Source: Streptomyces sp. S.PNR 29
Lineage (GTDB): Bacteria > Actinomycetota > Actinomycetes > Streptomycetales > Streptomycetaceae
Direction of reading: 5' to 3'
NCBI RefSeq assembly: GCF_030386795.1
Contig: NZ_JANUQM010000007.1
Span: 310,001-374,000, forward strand
Length of the DNA stretch: 64,000 nucleotides
Made by a program: the position numbers and the translations under genes. Every line of letters begins with the position of its first letter. Within the stretch, counting starts at the first letter, position 1. Below the pieces are notes generated by a model that was given only the letters and a program-made list of their open reading frames with translations, did no database searches and was not told the DNA's origin. Positions 26,256 to 34,317 of the stretch are shown one piece after another.

Positions 26256-27422
26256 TCAGACCGTCGTCGGCACGGCCACCGGCGGCACCGGCCCCACATA
26301 GCGCGCCACCGGCCGGATGATCTTCGAGTCCTGCGCCTGTTCCAGGATGTTGGCACTCCAGCCCACCACCCGCGCCGCCGCGAACGTCGGCGTGAACATC
26401 TCGCGCGGCAGGCCGCAGAGCTCCATGACCACGCCCGCGTAGAACTCGACGTTGGTGTGGAGCTCGCGGCCGGGCTTCAGTTCGGCGAGGATCGCCTCCA
26501 CCTGGCGCTCCACCTCGACGGCGAACTCCACACGCGGGCCGCCGAACCGCCGAGCCACCTCGCGGAGCATCCGGGAGCGGGGGTCCTCGGTCCGGTAGAT
26601 CGCATGGCCGAAGCCCATGATCCGCTCGCCGGCGAGGACCCGTTCGCGGATCCAGGGGCCGATGCGGTCGGGAGTGCCGATCGCGTCCAGGGTGTCCAGC
26701 GCACGGCTGGGCGCACCGCCGTGCAGCGGACCCGACAGCGCCGCCACCGCTCCGGCGAGGCACGCCGCCACGTCCGCACCCGTCGACGCGATGACCCGGG
26801 CCGTGAAGGTTGACGCATTGAATCCATGATCAATGGTTGAGATCAAGTACTGCTCGATGGCGCGGGCCCGGTGCTCGTCCGGTTCCGAGCCGGTCAACAT
26901 GTAGAGGTAATTCGCCGCGTAGGACAGGTCCTCGCGCGGCTCCACCGGGTCGAGCCCCTTTCCCAACCGGTGCAGCGCGGTGAGCAGGGTCGGTACGGCC
27001 GCCGCCGCCACGAGGGTGTCCTGGCGGCGGCGGTCGGGGTCGATGTCGTAGACCGGACGGAAGCCCTCGGCCGCGCCGAGCAGCGACAGAGCCGTGCGCA
27101 TCCCGGACAGCGGGCCCGATCGTCCACTGGCCGCCGCGATGGCGGGCAGCGCCTCGCGCACCTCGTCGGGCAGCCGCCGCAACGCGGCGGTCTCGGCGGC
27201 GAAGGCGGCGCGGCGCTCGGCGTCCGGCAGGTCGCCGTGGACCAGGAGATGCCACACGTCCTCGAAGCCGCGGGTCTGCGCGAGTTCCACAGCGGAGTAC
27301 TGACGGTAGTGATAGAAGCCCTCAAGCCCCCGGACGTCACCGATTTCCGTGTCGGTCACGACGACGCCGGCGAGTCCCCGTGGCACCTCGACGCGTGTGG
27401 CTGCCGACCTATTGACTGGCAT
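26256..27422 (-). CDS. Citrate synthase family protein (Glu in place of the catalytic Asp)
   Basis: 388 residues, full length for a type I bacterial citrate synthase. His234 (GPLHGGA) and His273 (GFGHAIYRTEDPR) match two members of the catalytic triad. The third, normally Asp in NVD, is Glu326 in NVEFYAG. It would condense an acyl-CoA with oxaloacetate; citrate and 2-methylcitrate synthase cannot be separated here. It is divergent from the HTH-fused paralogue across ~110 bases of palindrome-rich DNA. ATG at 27422 follows GGAGGG. Confidence 0.88.
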   Translation of the reverse strand: MPVNRSAATRVEVPRGLAGVVVTDTEIGDVRGLEGFYHYRQYSAVELAQTRGFEDVWHLLVHGDLPDAERRAAFAAETAALRRLPDEVREALPAIAAASGRSGPLSGMRTALSLLGAAEGFRPVYDIDPDRRRQDTLVAAAAVPTLLTALHRLGKGLDPVEPREDLSYAANYLYMLTGSEPDEHRARAIEQYLISTIDHGFNASTFTARVIASTGADVAACLAGAVAALSGPLHGGAPSRALDTLDAIGTPDRIGPWIRERVLAGERIMGFGHAIYRTEDPRSRMLREVARRFGGPRVEFAVEVERQVEAILAELKPGRELHTNVEFYAGVVMELCGLPREMFTPTFAAARVVGWSANILEQAQDSKIIRPVARYVGPVPPVAVPTTV

Positions 27423-27439
27423 GATTACCCTCCCTGGAC

Positions 27440-27493
27440 TTGATTCGACTGTCCATGATTGACTAATTTCCTGTCAATATTGATTGAATCAAT
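27440..27493. promoter_or_regulatory. AT-rich palindromic operator region between two citrate-synthase genes
   Basis: In the divergent spacer, a 15-bp palindrome ATTGATTGAATCAAT (27479-27493) is preceded by the inverted pair ATTGAC (27458-27463) / GTCAAT (27473-27478) and by a further TTGATTC (27440-27446). The TTGA-type units repeat about every 13-18 bases. The region is much richer in A/T than its surroundings and must hold both promoters. A dimeric regulator, possibly the HTH-citrate synthase itself, is the obvious candidate ligand. Confidence 0.65.
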
Positions 27494-27533
27494 GTGTCGT
27501 CCATGGGCTGCAAGGGTGGTTACGGTGGCCGCT

Positions 27534-28790
27534 ATGCGTGATCGAGAACCCGGCCCCGTCGATGCGGAACGGCGGCTGAGCACCAAGGAGGCCGCCGAAC
27601 TGCTCGGCGTGAAACCCGAGACCGTGTACGCGTACGTGAGCCGCGGTCAGCTCGGCAGCCGCCGCGTGCCCGGCGGCCGGGGCAGCACCTTCGACGCCAA
27701 GGAGGTGGAGGCGCTCGCCCGCCGCAACAGGCGGGAGCGCGGCGGAACGTCGAGCTCAGGGGACGAGCTGTCCGTCCGGACGCGCATCACGCTCATCGAC
27801 AAGGACCGGTACTACTTCCGGGGCGTCGACGCGGCCGAACTGGCCGCACGGCACACCTACGAAGAGGTGGCCGAGTGGCTGTGGACGGGACGGCCCCGTC
27901 CCGGCGCCACCTTCACCGCCCCCCAGGCCTCCGTCGCCGTCGCCCGCCGCGCGGTCAAGGCCCTGCCCGAGCACACGGCGCCCACCGACCGCTTGAGGGT
28001 CGCCGCCGTCGCCGCCGCTGCCGCGGACCCGTTGCGCTTCGACCTGTCGGAGGAGGCCGTACTCGGCACCGCGCGCACCCTCATCCCCACCCTGGTCGCC
28101 GCCCTGCCACCCATGTGGCACGACCACCGCGACGAGGGCCCGCTGGCCCACCGCCTGTGGGCGCGACTCAGCGGGCGTCCCGCCGACGAGGCGTCCCTGC
28201 ACGTCCTGGACACGGCGCTCGGACTGCTCGCCGACCACGACCTGGCCGCCTCGACGCTCGCCGTGCGTGTCGCCGCCTCGGCCCGTGCGCACGCCTACGC
28301 CGCCGTCTCCGCCGGGCTCGGCGTGATCGAGGGCCCGCTGCACGGCGCGGCCAGCGGGCTCGCCCACCGGCTGCTGCTCGAAGTGCTCGACCAGGGCAGC
28401 GCGGCACCCGTGATCGCGGACGAGCTGCGGGCCGGGCGCCGCATCCCGGGACTCGGCCACCGGCTCTACCCCGGCGAGGACCCACGCGCGCGTGCCCTGT
28501 TCGCCCTCCTTGAGGAGATCCCCCGGGCCGCGCCCGCCCTCGCGGCGGCCCGGGACATCGTGGCCACCACCGCCCGCCACACACCGCTGCACGCCAACGT
28601 CGACCTGGCGCTCGCCGTGCTCACCGCCTCGTCCGGCATGCCCGCCACCGCCGGCGAGACCATCTTCGCCGTGGCGCGTACGGCGGGCTGGATCGCCCAC
28701 GCCCTGGAGGAGTACGGAGAACGCCCGCTGCGCATGCGCCCGAGCGGTTTCTACGTGGGTCCGAAGCCACCTCAGCCGATGCCGCACTGA
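27534..28790 (+). CDS. MerR/excisionase-type HTH fused to a citrate-synthase domain
   Basis: 418 residues. A DNA-binding HTH_17-type domain at ~14-62 (STKEAAELLGVKPETVYAYV, then a wing with SRRVPGGRGS) is joined by a short Ser/Gly linker to a near-complete citrate synthase domain (~80-412). Its catalytic positions look intact: His270 (GPLHGAA), His309 (GLGHRLYPGEDPR) and Asp357 (NVD). Candidate roles are an active enzyme that also binds DNA, or a regulator that senses oxaloacetate, acyl-CoA or citrate. ATG at 27534 is chosen because it starts just before the HTH. Confidence 0.87.
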   Translation: MRDREPGPVDAERRLSTKEAAELLGVKPETVYAYVSRGQLGSRRVPGGRGSTFDAKEVEALARRNRRERGGTSSSGDELSVRTRITLIDKDRYYFRGVDAAELAARHTYEEVAEWLWTGRPRPGATFTAPQASVAVARRAVKALPEHTAPTDRLRVAAVAAAAADPLRFDLSEEAVLGTARTLIPTLVAALPPMWHDHRDEGPLAHRLWARLSGRPADEASLHVLDTALGLLADHDLAASTLAVRVAASARAHAYAAVSAGLGVIEGPLHGAASGLAHRLLLEVLDQGSAAPVIADELRAGRRIPGLGHRLYPGEDPRARALFALLEEIPRAAPALAAARDIVATTARHTPLHANVDLALAVLTASSGMPATAGETIFAVARTAGWIAHALEEYGERPLRMRPSGFYVGPKPPQPMPH

Positions 28791-28827
28791 TCCTCCGGCA
28801 GGGCCTGAGCGTCAATCTCGGCCCAAG

Positions 28828-28846
28828 TCAGGTTAGGCTCACCTCT
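28828..28846 (+). promoter_or_regulatory. DmdR/IdeR iron box
   Basis: TCAGGTTAGGCTCACCTCT matches the actinobacterial iron-box consensus (TTAGGTTAGGCTAACCTAA) at 15 of 19 positions and ends directly before the GTG start of the next gene. Fe2+-loaded DmdR1 would repress here. Confidence 0.8.
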
Positions 28847-29791
28847 GTGAGTACGTGCTCAACCGTCTCCCGCGGTCTCGACGAGCCCGTCGCGGGAACC
28901 GCGGCCACCGCCAGGACCTGGCTGCTGCTCGAACAGCCCGGCCCGTGGGGTGCCAAGGCGCTCACGTCGAGCCACCTGGACCCCGCGCTCGGCCGCGCCC
29001 TGGAGGCCGCGGCGAAGAACACGGGCGTACGCATCGCGCTCATCCGCCGTCCCGGTCGGCACGCGGACTGCGGCACGTCCGCCGAGCGTCAGGTGTACGC
29101 GGCCCACACGATGCCGGGGAACGTGTGGCTGCGCACCGCCACCACCGCGGACCCCCGGCAACTGCTCGAACTCGACTTCGCCGCGCTCGGCAGGGGCGAC
29201 CACCGCACGTTCGACGCGGCGCTCGGGGGCGGGCCCCACACGGGCGATCCGCTCGCCCTCGTCTGCACCAACGGCAAGCGCGACCGCTGCTGCGCGCTCC
29301 TCGGCCGGCCCCTGGCCGCCGAGCTCGCCGCCTCCGGAGCCGAGGGCGTCTGGGAGGTCACCCATCTGGGTGGACATCGCTTCTCCCCGACGCTGCTCGT
29401 GCTGCCGTACGGCTACGCGTACGGCAGGGCCGAGGCCCATGCCGTCAAGGAGGTCCTGCACGGTGCGCAGGAGGGGCGGATCGTCGTGGCGGGGTGCCGC
29501 GGGAACTCGGCCTGGGAGCGGCCCGGCCAGGCGGCCGAGCTGGCCGTGCGCACGGCGGTGGGCGAGTACGGGGCCGAGACGCTGAGCGTCGTACGGACGG
29601 ACGGCGCCGCTCCGCGCTGGGAGGTGACCGTCGCCCACGTGGACGGGCGTCACTGGCGGGTCGTGGTGGCCCATGGCGCGTCCCTGCCGCCCCGTGCGGA
29701 GAGCTGCGGGGCGTCGGTGCTGGGGACGCCGGCGCGGATGGACGTGGTGGAGGTGCGCGAGCTGGCGGTGACGACGGCGCTCGCGAGCTGA
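28847..29791 (+). CDS. Sucrase/ferredoxin-like (Apd1-type) [2Fe-2S] thioredoxin-fold protein
   Basis: 314 residues. The family signature is visible: CTNGKRDRCC followed by HLGGHRFSP, giving a Cys pair and a His-x3-His pair as in yeast Apd1, whose [2Fe-2S] cluster has two Cys and two His ligands. A second Cys region, HADCGTSAERQVYAAH, lies at ~70-85. An iron box touches the start codon, so it is probably made under iron limitation. No ribosome-binding site precedes the GTG, suggesting a leaderless mRNA. Likely role: redox protein in iron or siderophore handling; the substrate is unknown. Confidence 0.85.
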   Translation: MSTCSTVSRGLDEPVAGTAATARTWLLLEQPGPWGAKALTSSHLDPALGRALEAAAKNTGVRIALIRRPGRHADCGTSAERQVYAAHTMPGNVWLRTATTADPRQLLELDFAALGRGDHRTFDAALGGGPHTGDPLALVCTNGKRDRCCALLGRPLAAELAASGAEGVWEVTHLGGHRFSPTLLVLPYGYAYGRAEAHAVKEVLHGAQEGRIVVAGCRGNSAWERPGQAAELAVRTAVGEYGAETLSVVRTDGAAPRWEVTVAHVDGRHWRVVVAHGASLPPRAESCGASVLGTPARMDVVEVRELAVTTALAS

Positions 29792-29920
29792 CCTGGAGCT
29801 TTGCTCCGTTGGCGCTTGACGCCGGTTGTCCACGCATTGATCGGGCACTGGCTTCCCATGCGTTGATCAAGAGATCCACGCCACACCCGTTACGGCAGCT
29901 CGGTAGCCCCACGTACCGTC

Positions 29921-31603
29921 ATGGGTATGAGCCCCACTCCCCCAGCACGCCGCCTGCGCCTCGGTCTGCCACGGCGGGTGTTCTCGCAGGTGCTGCTGAT
30001 GCAGGTGGCGATCGCCGCGGGAGTCGCGGTGCTCGCCACCGGTCTTTTCCTCGCACCCCTGAGCCACCAGCTGGACGACCAGGCGATGCGCCGGGCGCTC
30101 TCCATCGCGCAGACCACCGCGCAGGAGCCGCAGCTCGTCAAGGAGCTGGAGACCACCCCGCCGTCGCCGGACGGGCCGGTGCAGAGGGAGGCGGAGCGGA
30201 TCAGGAAGGCCACCAAGGCCAGATATGTCGTGGTGATGGACTGGCGCGGTGTGCGCTGGTCGCACACCGATGTGCGGCAGATCGGCAGGACCGTCTCGAC
30301 GGACCCCAGTGAGGCCCTGGCCGGCAAGGAGGTCATGGCCATCGACGAGGGCACCCTGGGCCGCACCGCCCGCGGCAAGGTGCCCCTGCGCGACGGCGAG
30401 GGCCACATCGTCGGCGCGGTGTCGGTCGGTATCGCGTACGACAGCGTCCGGGCCCGTCTGATCCACGCCATCCCGGGGTTGTTCGCGTACGCCGGCGGCG
30501 CCCTGGCGGTCGGCGCGCTGGCCGCCTGGCTCATCTCCCGCCGGGTCCAGCGGCAGACCCGTGACCTGGCCTTCTCCGATATCGCGGGGCTGCTCGCGGA
30601 ACGTGAGGCAATGCTGCACGGCATCCGGGAGGGCGTCGTCGCCCTCGACCGCGTCGGCCACATCCGCCTCCTCAACGACGAGGCGCAGCGCCTGCTGGGC
30701 ATCGGTGACGAAGCCGTCGGCCGGTCCCCCGACGAGGCGCTCGGCGAGGGCCGCACGGCCGACGTCCTGGCGGGCCGGGTCACCGGCACCGATCTGCTCA
30801 CCGTCCGCGGCCAGCGGGTGTTGGTCGCCAACCGCATGCCCACCGACGACGGCGGCGCCGTCGCCACCCTGCGCGACCGCACCGAGTTGGAGCAACTGGG
30901 CCGGGAACTGGACTCGACGCGCGGTCTGATCGACGCCCTGCGCGCCCAGGACCATGAGCACGCCAACCGCATGCACACGCTGCTGGGGCTGCTGGAACTG
31001 GAGATGTACGACGACGCCGTGGAGTTCGTCGGGGAGGTGGTCGGCGACCACCGGGCCACCTCGGAACAGGTCACCGAGAAGATCCGGGATCCGCTGCTCG
31101 CCGCCCTGCTGGTGGGCAAGGCGACCGTGGCGGCCGAGCGCGGAGTCGCCCTGTGGGTCTCGGACCGGACGCGGCTGCCGGACCGCCTGATCGACCCCAG
31201 GGGGCTCGTCACGATCGTCGGCAACCTGGTGGACAACGCGCTGGACGCCGTCGCGGGCACCCCGCACGCGCGCGTGGAGGTCGAATTGAGCGCCGAGGGG
31301 CGCACCGCGGTTCTCAGGGTGCGTGACACGGGACCCGGGATCCCGGTGGAACAACGGGAGCTGGTCTTCACGGAGGGGTGGTCCACCAAGAAGCCGCCGG
31401 CCCACCGCCAGCGCGGCCTCGGGCTCTCCCTGGTGCGCAGGCTCGCCGAGCGGCAGGGTGGCAGCGCGACGGTCGGCGAGGCGTACGGCGGAGGCGCGGA
31501 GTTCACCGTCGTGCTGCCCGAGGCGCTCACCGAGCCGGAGACGGTACCCGCCCTCACCGCGACGGCAGCCACGCAGACCGCCACCGAGGAGGAGTCGCGA
31601 TGA
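29921..31603 (+). CDS. CitA/DcuS-family sensor histidine kinase
   Basis: 560 residues. Membrane helix ~22-45, an extracytoplasmic Cache/PDC sensor (~46-180), a second helix (~185-206), a cytoplasmic PAS domain (~225-320), then a Spo0B-like dimerisation segment with phospho-acceptor His345 (RAQDHEHANRMHTLLGLL) and a HATPase domain with NLVDNALDA and DTGPGI. Relatives sense C4-dicarboxylates or citrate outside the cell. ATG at 29921 or 29927. Its stop overlaps the next gene's ATG (ATGA), so the pair is one operon. Confidence 0.9.
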   Translation: MGMSPTPPARRLRLGLPRRVFSQVLLMQVAIAAGVAVLATGLFLAPLSHQLDDQAMRRALSIAQTTAQEPQLVKELETTPPSPDGPVQREAERIRKATKARYVVVMDWRGVRWSHTDVRQIGRTVSTDPSEALAGKEVMAIDEGTLGRTARGKVPLRDGEGHIVGAVSVGIAYDSVRARLIHAIPGLFAYAGGALAVGALAAWLISRRVQRQTRDLAFSDIAGLLAEREAMLHGIREGVVALDRVGHIRLLNDEAQRLLGIGDEAVGRSPDEALGEGRTADVLAGRVTGTDLLTVRGQRVLVANRMPTDDGGAVATLRDRTELEQLGRELDSTRGLIDALRAQDHEHANRMHTLLGLLELEMYDDAVEFVGEVVGDHRATSEQVTEKIRDPLLAALLVGKATVAAERGVALWVSDRTRLPDRLIDPRGLVTIVGNLVDNALDAVAGTPHARVEVELSAEGRTAVLRVRDTGPGIPVEQRELVFTEGWSTKKPPAHRQRGLGLSLVRRLAERQGGSATVGEAYGGGAEFTVVLPEALTEPETVPALTATAATQTATEEESR

Positions 31604-32280
31604 TCGAGGTCCTTGTCGTGGACGACGACACCCGGGTCGCGCAGGTCAACGCGGCCTACGTCGAGAAGGTGCCGGGGTTCCACGTCGCCGGTGCGGCGCA
31701 CAGCGCGGCGGAGGCGTTGCGGCAGCTGGAGACGCTGCCCCGCCTGGACCTGGTCCTCATGGACCACTACCTGCCCGACGAGACGGGCCTGGCGGTCGTC
31801 CAGGAGATGCGCCGGCGCGGCCACCAGACCGATGTGATCATGGTGACGGCGGCACGGGACGTGTCCACCGTGCAGGCGGCGATGCGGCACGGCGCGCTGC
31901 AGTACCTGGTCAAGCCGTTCGCCTTCGCGGGTCTGCGCGCCAAGCTGGAGGCCTACGCGGAGCTGCGCCGCACCCTCGACAGCGGCGGTGAGGCGGAACA
32001 GGCGGAGGTGGACCGTATCTTCGGCGCCCTGTCGGCGCCGTCGGAGCCGGACCTGCCCAAGGGGCACTCCCCCACGACCGCGGAGTTGGTGCGCCAGTCC
32101 CTGATGAACGCCGACGGCCCGCTGTCGGCCCAGGAGATCGCCGAGCGGACCGGGGTGAGCCGCCAGACCGCCCAGCGCTACCTGAAGCTCCTGGAGCGCA
32201 CAGGACGGGCCAGGCTGACCCTCAAGTACGGCGACGCGGGCCGCCCGGAACACCGTTACGTGTGGGCGACCCGCGCCTGA
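31600..32280 (+). CDS. CitB/DcuR-family response regulator, kinase-linked
   Basis: 226 residues. Receiver domain with phosphoacceptor Asp55 (LVLMDHYLP) and Lys105 (LVKPF), then a linker, and a C-terminal DNA-binding domain with a helix-turn-helix (SAQEIAERTGVSRQTAQRYL) and a wing ending YGDAGRPEHRYVW. It overlaps the kinase gene by four bases. It converges on the ABC transporter operon, whose promoter end lies ~3 kb away next to a second regulator of the same type. Direct targets are not shown by sequence. Confidence 0.92.
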   Translation: MIEVLVVDDDTRVAQVNAAYVEKVPGFHVAGAAHSAAEALRQLETLPRLDLVLMDHYLPDETGLAVVQEMRRRGHQTDVIMVTAARDVSTVQAAMRHGALQYLVKPFAFAGLRAKLEAYAELRRTLDSGGEAEQAEVDRIFGALSAPSEPDLPKGHSPTTAELVRQSLMNADGPLSAQEIAERTGVSRQTAQRYLKLLERTGRARLTLKYGDAGRPEHRYVWATRA

Positions 32281-32332
32281 GCACGGCCCGTGGTGGCGGG
32301 GGAAGGAACCGTGCCCTCCCCTCATACGGATG

Positions 32333-33391
32333 TCAGCCCGCCGCCTTCTCGGCGAACTCCGTCGTGTAGGTCTTGCTCAGGTCCACGTCGGCGTTCTTGA
32401 TGTTGGGGTTGAACGCCTTGAGCACCCTCTCAACCGTTGCGGGGCCGTTCGCGGGCATCACGCCGTCCTTGGTGAACATCGGCAGCGTGCTCTTGATCGC
32501 CTGTGCGTAGAGGGCCTTGTCTCCCTGCGAGTAGTCGGCGGGCATCTTGTCGGCGATCTGGGACGCGCTGTGGGTGGACATCCACTTGAGGGTCTTGACG
32601 AATGCATTGACCAGCTTCTGGACCGTGTCCTTGTGGCTGTTCACCCAGTCCGTCTGCATGTAGAGACTGGACGACGGGTAGGGACCGCCGAGCGCCTCCT
32701 GCGACCCCTGCGGCGTCCGCATGTCGAGGAGGATCTTGCCTGCCTTCTTGTCCAGGATCGTGGCGACGGTCGGGTCGGTCGTCATGCCACCGTCGATGGC
32801 GCCCTTCTGCAGCGCGGAGATGAAGGTCGGGCCCGCGCCGACGGCGACCGGGGTGAACTCGCTGACACTCACGCCGTTCTTGACCGCGAGGTACTTGGTG
32901 AGGAAGTCGGTCGAGGAGCCGAGGCCGGTGATGCCGAGCTTCTTGCCCTTGAAGTCCTCGGGTGACGTGATGTCGCCCGCCGCTTTGGTGGAGACGATCT
33001 CCACCTCGCCGGGCGCACGCGAGAACTGCACGACGGACTCGACGTGCTTGCCCTTCGTCTGGAGGTCGAGCGTGTGGTCGTAGAAGCCGACGGCTCCCTG
33101 GACCTGGCCGGAGACGAGAGCGGTCTCGGCCTGGACACCGGCGGGCTCGCTCAGCAGCTGAACGTCCAGGCCCTCGGCGTCGAAGTAGCCCAGCCGCTGG
33201 GTGAGCATCGCCGGCAGGTAGATGACCTTGTCCAGGCCACCGACCATGATCTTGACCTTCGTTCCCTTGCCGTCGCCGTTGCTGCCGGAGTCGGCGCTCG
33301 TGCCCGCCGCGTCGTTGGCACAGGCGGTGAGGGTGGAGAGGGCGAGCAGTCCGGCGGCGGCCAGCGCGGCGTATCTGGCGGTCTTGCGCAT
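32333..33391 (-). CDS. Substrate-binding lipoprotein of a NitT/TauT-type ABC importer
   Basis: 352 residues. Lipoprotein signal with lipobox LTAC, Cys24 being the lipidated residue, a Gly/Asp/Ser-rich linker, then an NMT1/SsuA-like periplasmic-binding fold (~45-345). Relatives bind nitrate, taurine, alkanesulfonates, riboflavin or thiamine precursors; the ligand cannot be fixed. It is third in the operon ATPase-permease-binding protein, 62 bases after the permease. Confidence 0.88.
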   Translation of the reverse strand: MRKTARYAALAAAGLLALSTLTACANDAAGTSADSGSNGDGKGTKVKIMVGGLDKVIYLPAMLTQRLGYFDAEGLDVQLLSEPAGVQAETALVSGQVQGAVGFYDHTLDLQTKGKHVESVVQFSRAPGEVEIVSTKAAGDITSPEDFKGKKLGITGLGSSTDFLTKYLAVKNGVSVSEFTPVAVGAGPTFISALQKGAIDGGMTTDPTVATILDKKAGKILLDMRTPQGSQEALGGPYPSSSLYMQTDWVNSHKDTVQKLVNAFVKTLKWMSTHSASQIADKMPADYSQGDKALYAQAIKSTLPMFTKDGVMPANGPATVERVLKAFNPNIKNADVDLSKTYTTEFAEKAAG

Positions 33392-33453
33392 GGTGGTTCA
33401 CGTCCTTGTGAGGGAGCGGTGCGGGAAGGAACAGAGATGCTGTGGAGGCCTGT

Positions 33454-34317
33454 TCAGCTCTCGGAGCGGTGCGGCTTCCAGCGGAAGATGCGGCGCTCGG
33501 CGAAGGTGAGCAGCCCTTCCGCGAGGAGCGCGACGACGGCCAGGATGACCATCGCGGCGTACACACCGGCCGCGTTGAAGGTGCCCTGGGACTGCGCGAC
33601 GAGCAGGCCGATGCCCTTCGTCGCGCCGATGTACTCGCCGACGATCGCGCCGATGAGAGCGAAGCCGAAGCTGACGTGCAGGCTGGTGAAGATCCACGAG
33701 GTGGCGGACGGGATGACGACCTGAAGCGTCACCCTGCGGTCGCTCGCGCCGAGGATCCGGGCGTTGGCGACGAGGTTGCGGTCGACCTCGCGGGCGCCCT
33801 GGAAGGCGTTGAAGAACACCGGGAAGAACACCAGGACGACGGCCGAGGCCACCTTGGAGGCCGGTCCGAGCCCGAACCAGATCACGAAGATGGGTGCGAG
33901 GACGATCCTGGGTATCGAGTTGAGCACCTTGATGTATGGACCAAGGACATCGGCGAGAAAGGTGATCCGCCCCAACGCGATACCGAGGACGACACCGGCG
34001 ATCACGCCGAAGACCCAGCCGAGCAACGCCTCGTACAGCGTGTACCAGATCTGCTCGCCCAGCGAGCCGAGCGCGGTCCCGTGCATCACCCATGTGGAGA
34101 TCTGGTCCCAGATCTTCGAGGGCATCGAGAAGTTGAACGGATCGATGACCTTGGCCCGGGAGAGCGCCTCCCACAGACCGAGGACGGCGACGAGGAGCAG
34201 CGCACGGACGGCCGAGACGACGATCTTGCGTCTGCGGGCGGCTCGGGCCCGCGAGTACGCGCGCTCCGGGGCCTTGGCCGTTTCGGTGATCGGCGTGCTG
34301 AGGACCTCATGCGACAT
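33454..34317 (-). CDS. ABC transporter permease (BPD, NitT/TauT type)
   Basis: 287 residues. A cytoplasmic basic N-terminus leads into about six membrane helices. The EAA loop that contacts the ATPase reads NARILGASDRRVTLQVVIP at about 180-198. ATG at 34317 is used; a GTG nine bases upstream is possible. It overlaps the ATPase gene end by 11 bases, so synthesis is coupled. It forms the membrane channel with the ATPase and the lipoprotein. Confidence 0.9.
   Translation of the reverse strand: MSHEVLSTPITETAKAPERAYSRARAARRRKIVVSAVRALLLVAVLGLWEALSRAKVIDPFNFSMPSKIWDQISTWVMHGTALGSLGEQIWYTLYEALLGWVFGVIAGVVLGIALGRITFLADVLGPYIKVLNSIPRIVLAPIFVIWFGLGPASKVASAVVLVFFPVFFNAFQGAREVDRNLVANARILGASDRRVTLQVVIPSATSWIFTSLHVSFGFALIGAIVGEYIGATKGIGLLVAQSQGTFNAAGVYAAMVILAVVALLAEGLLTFAERRIFRWKPHRSES

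Noticed and set aside
32281..32315. Possible terminator between the kinase-linked regulator and the ABC binding protein
   Set aside because: Only GCACGG/CCGTGC pairs with a 23-base loop; too weak to call.
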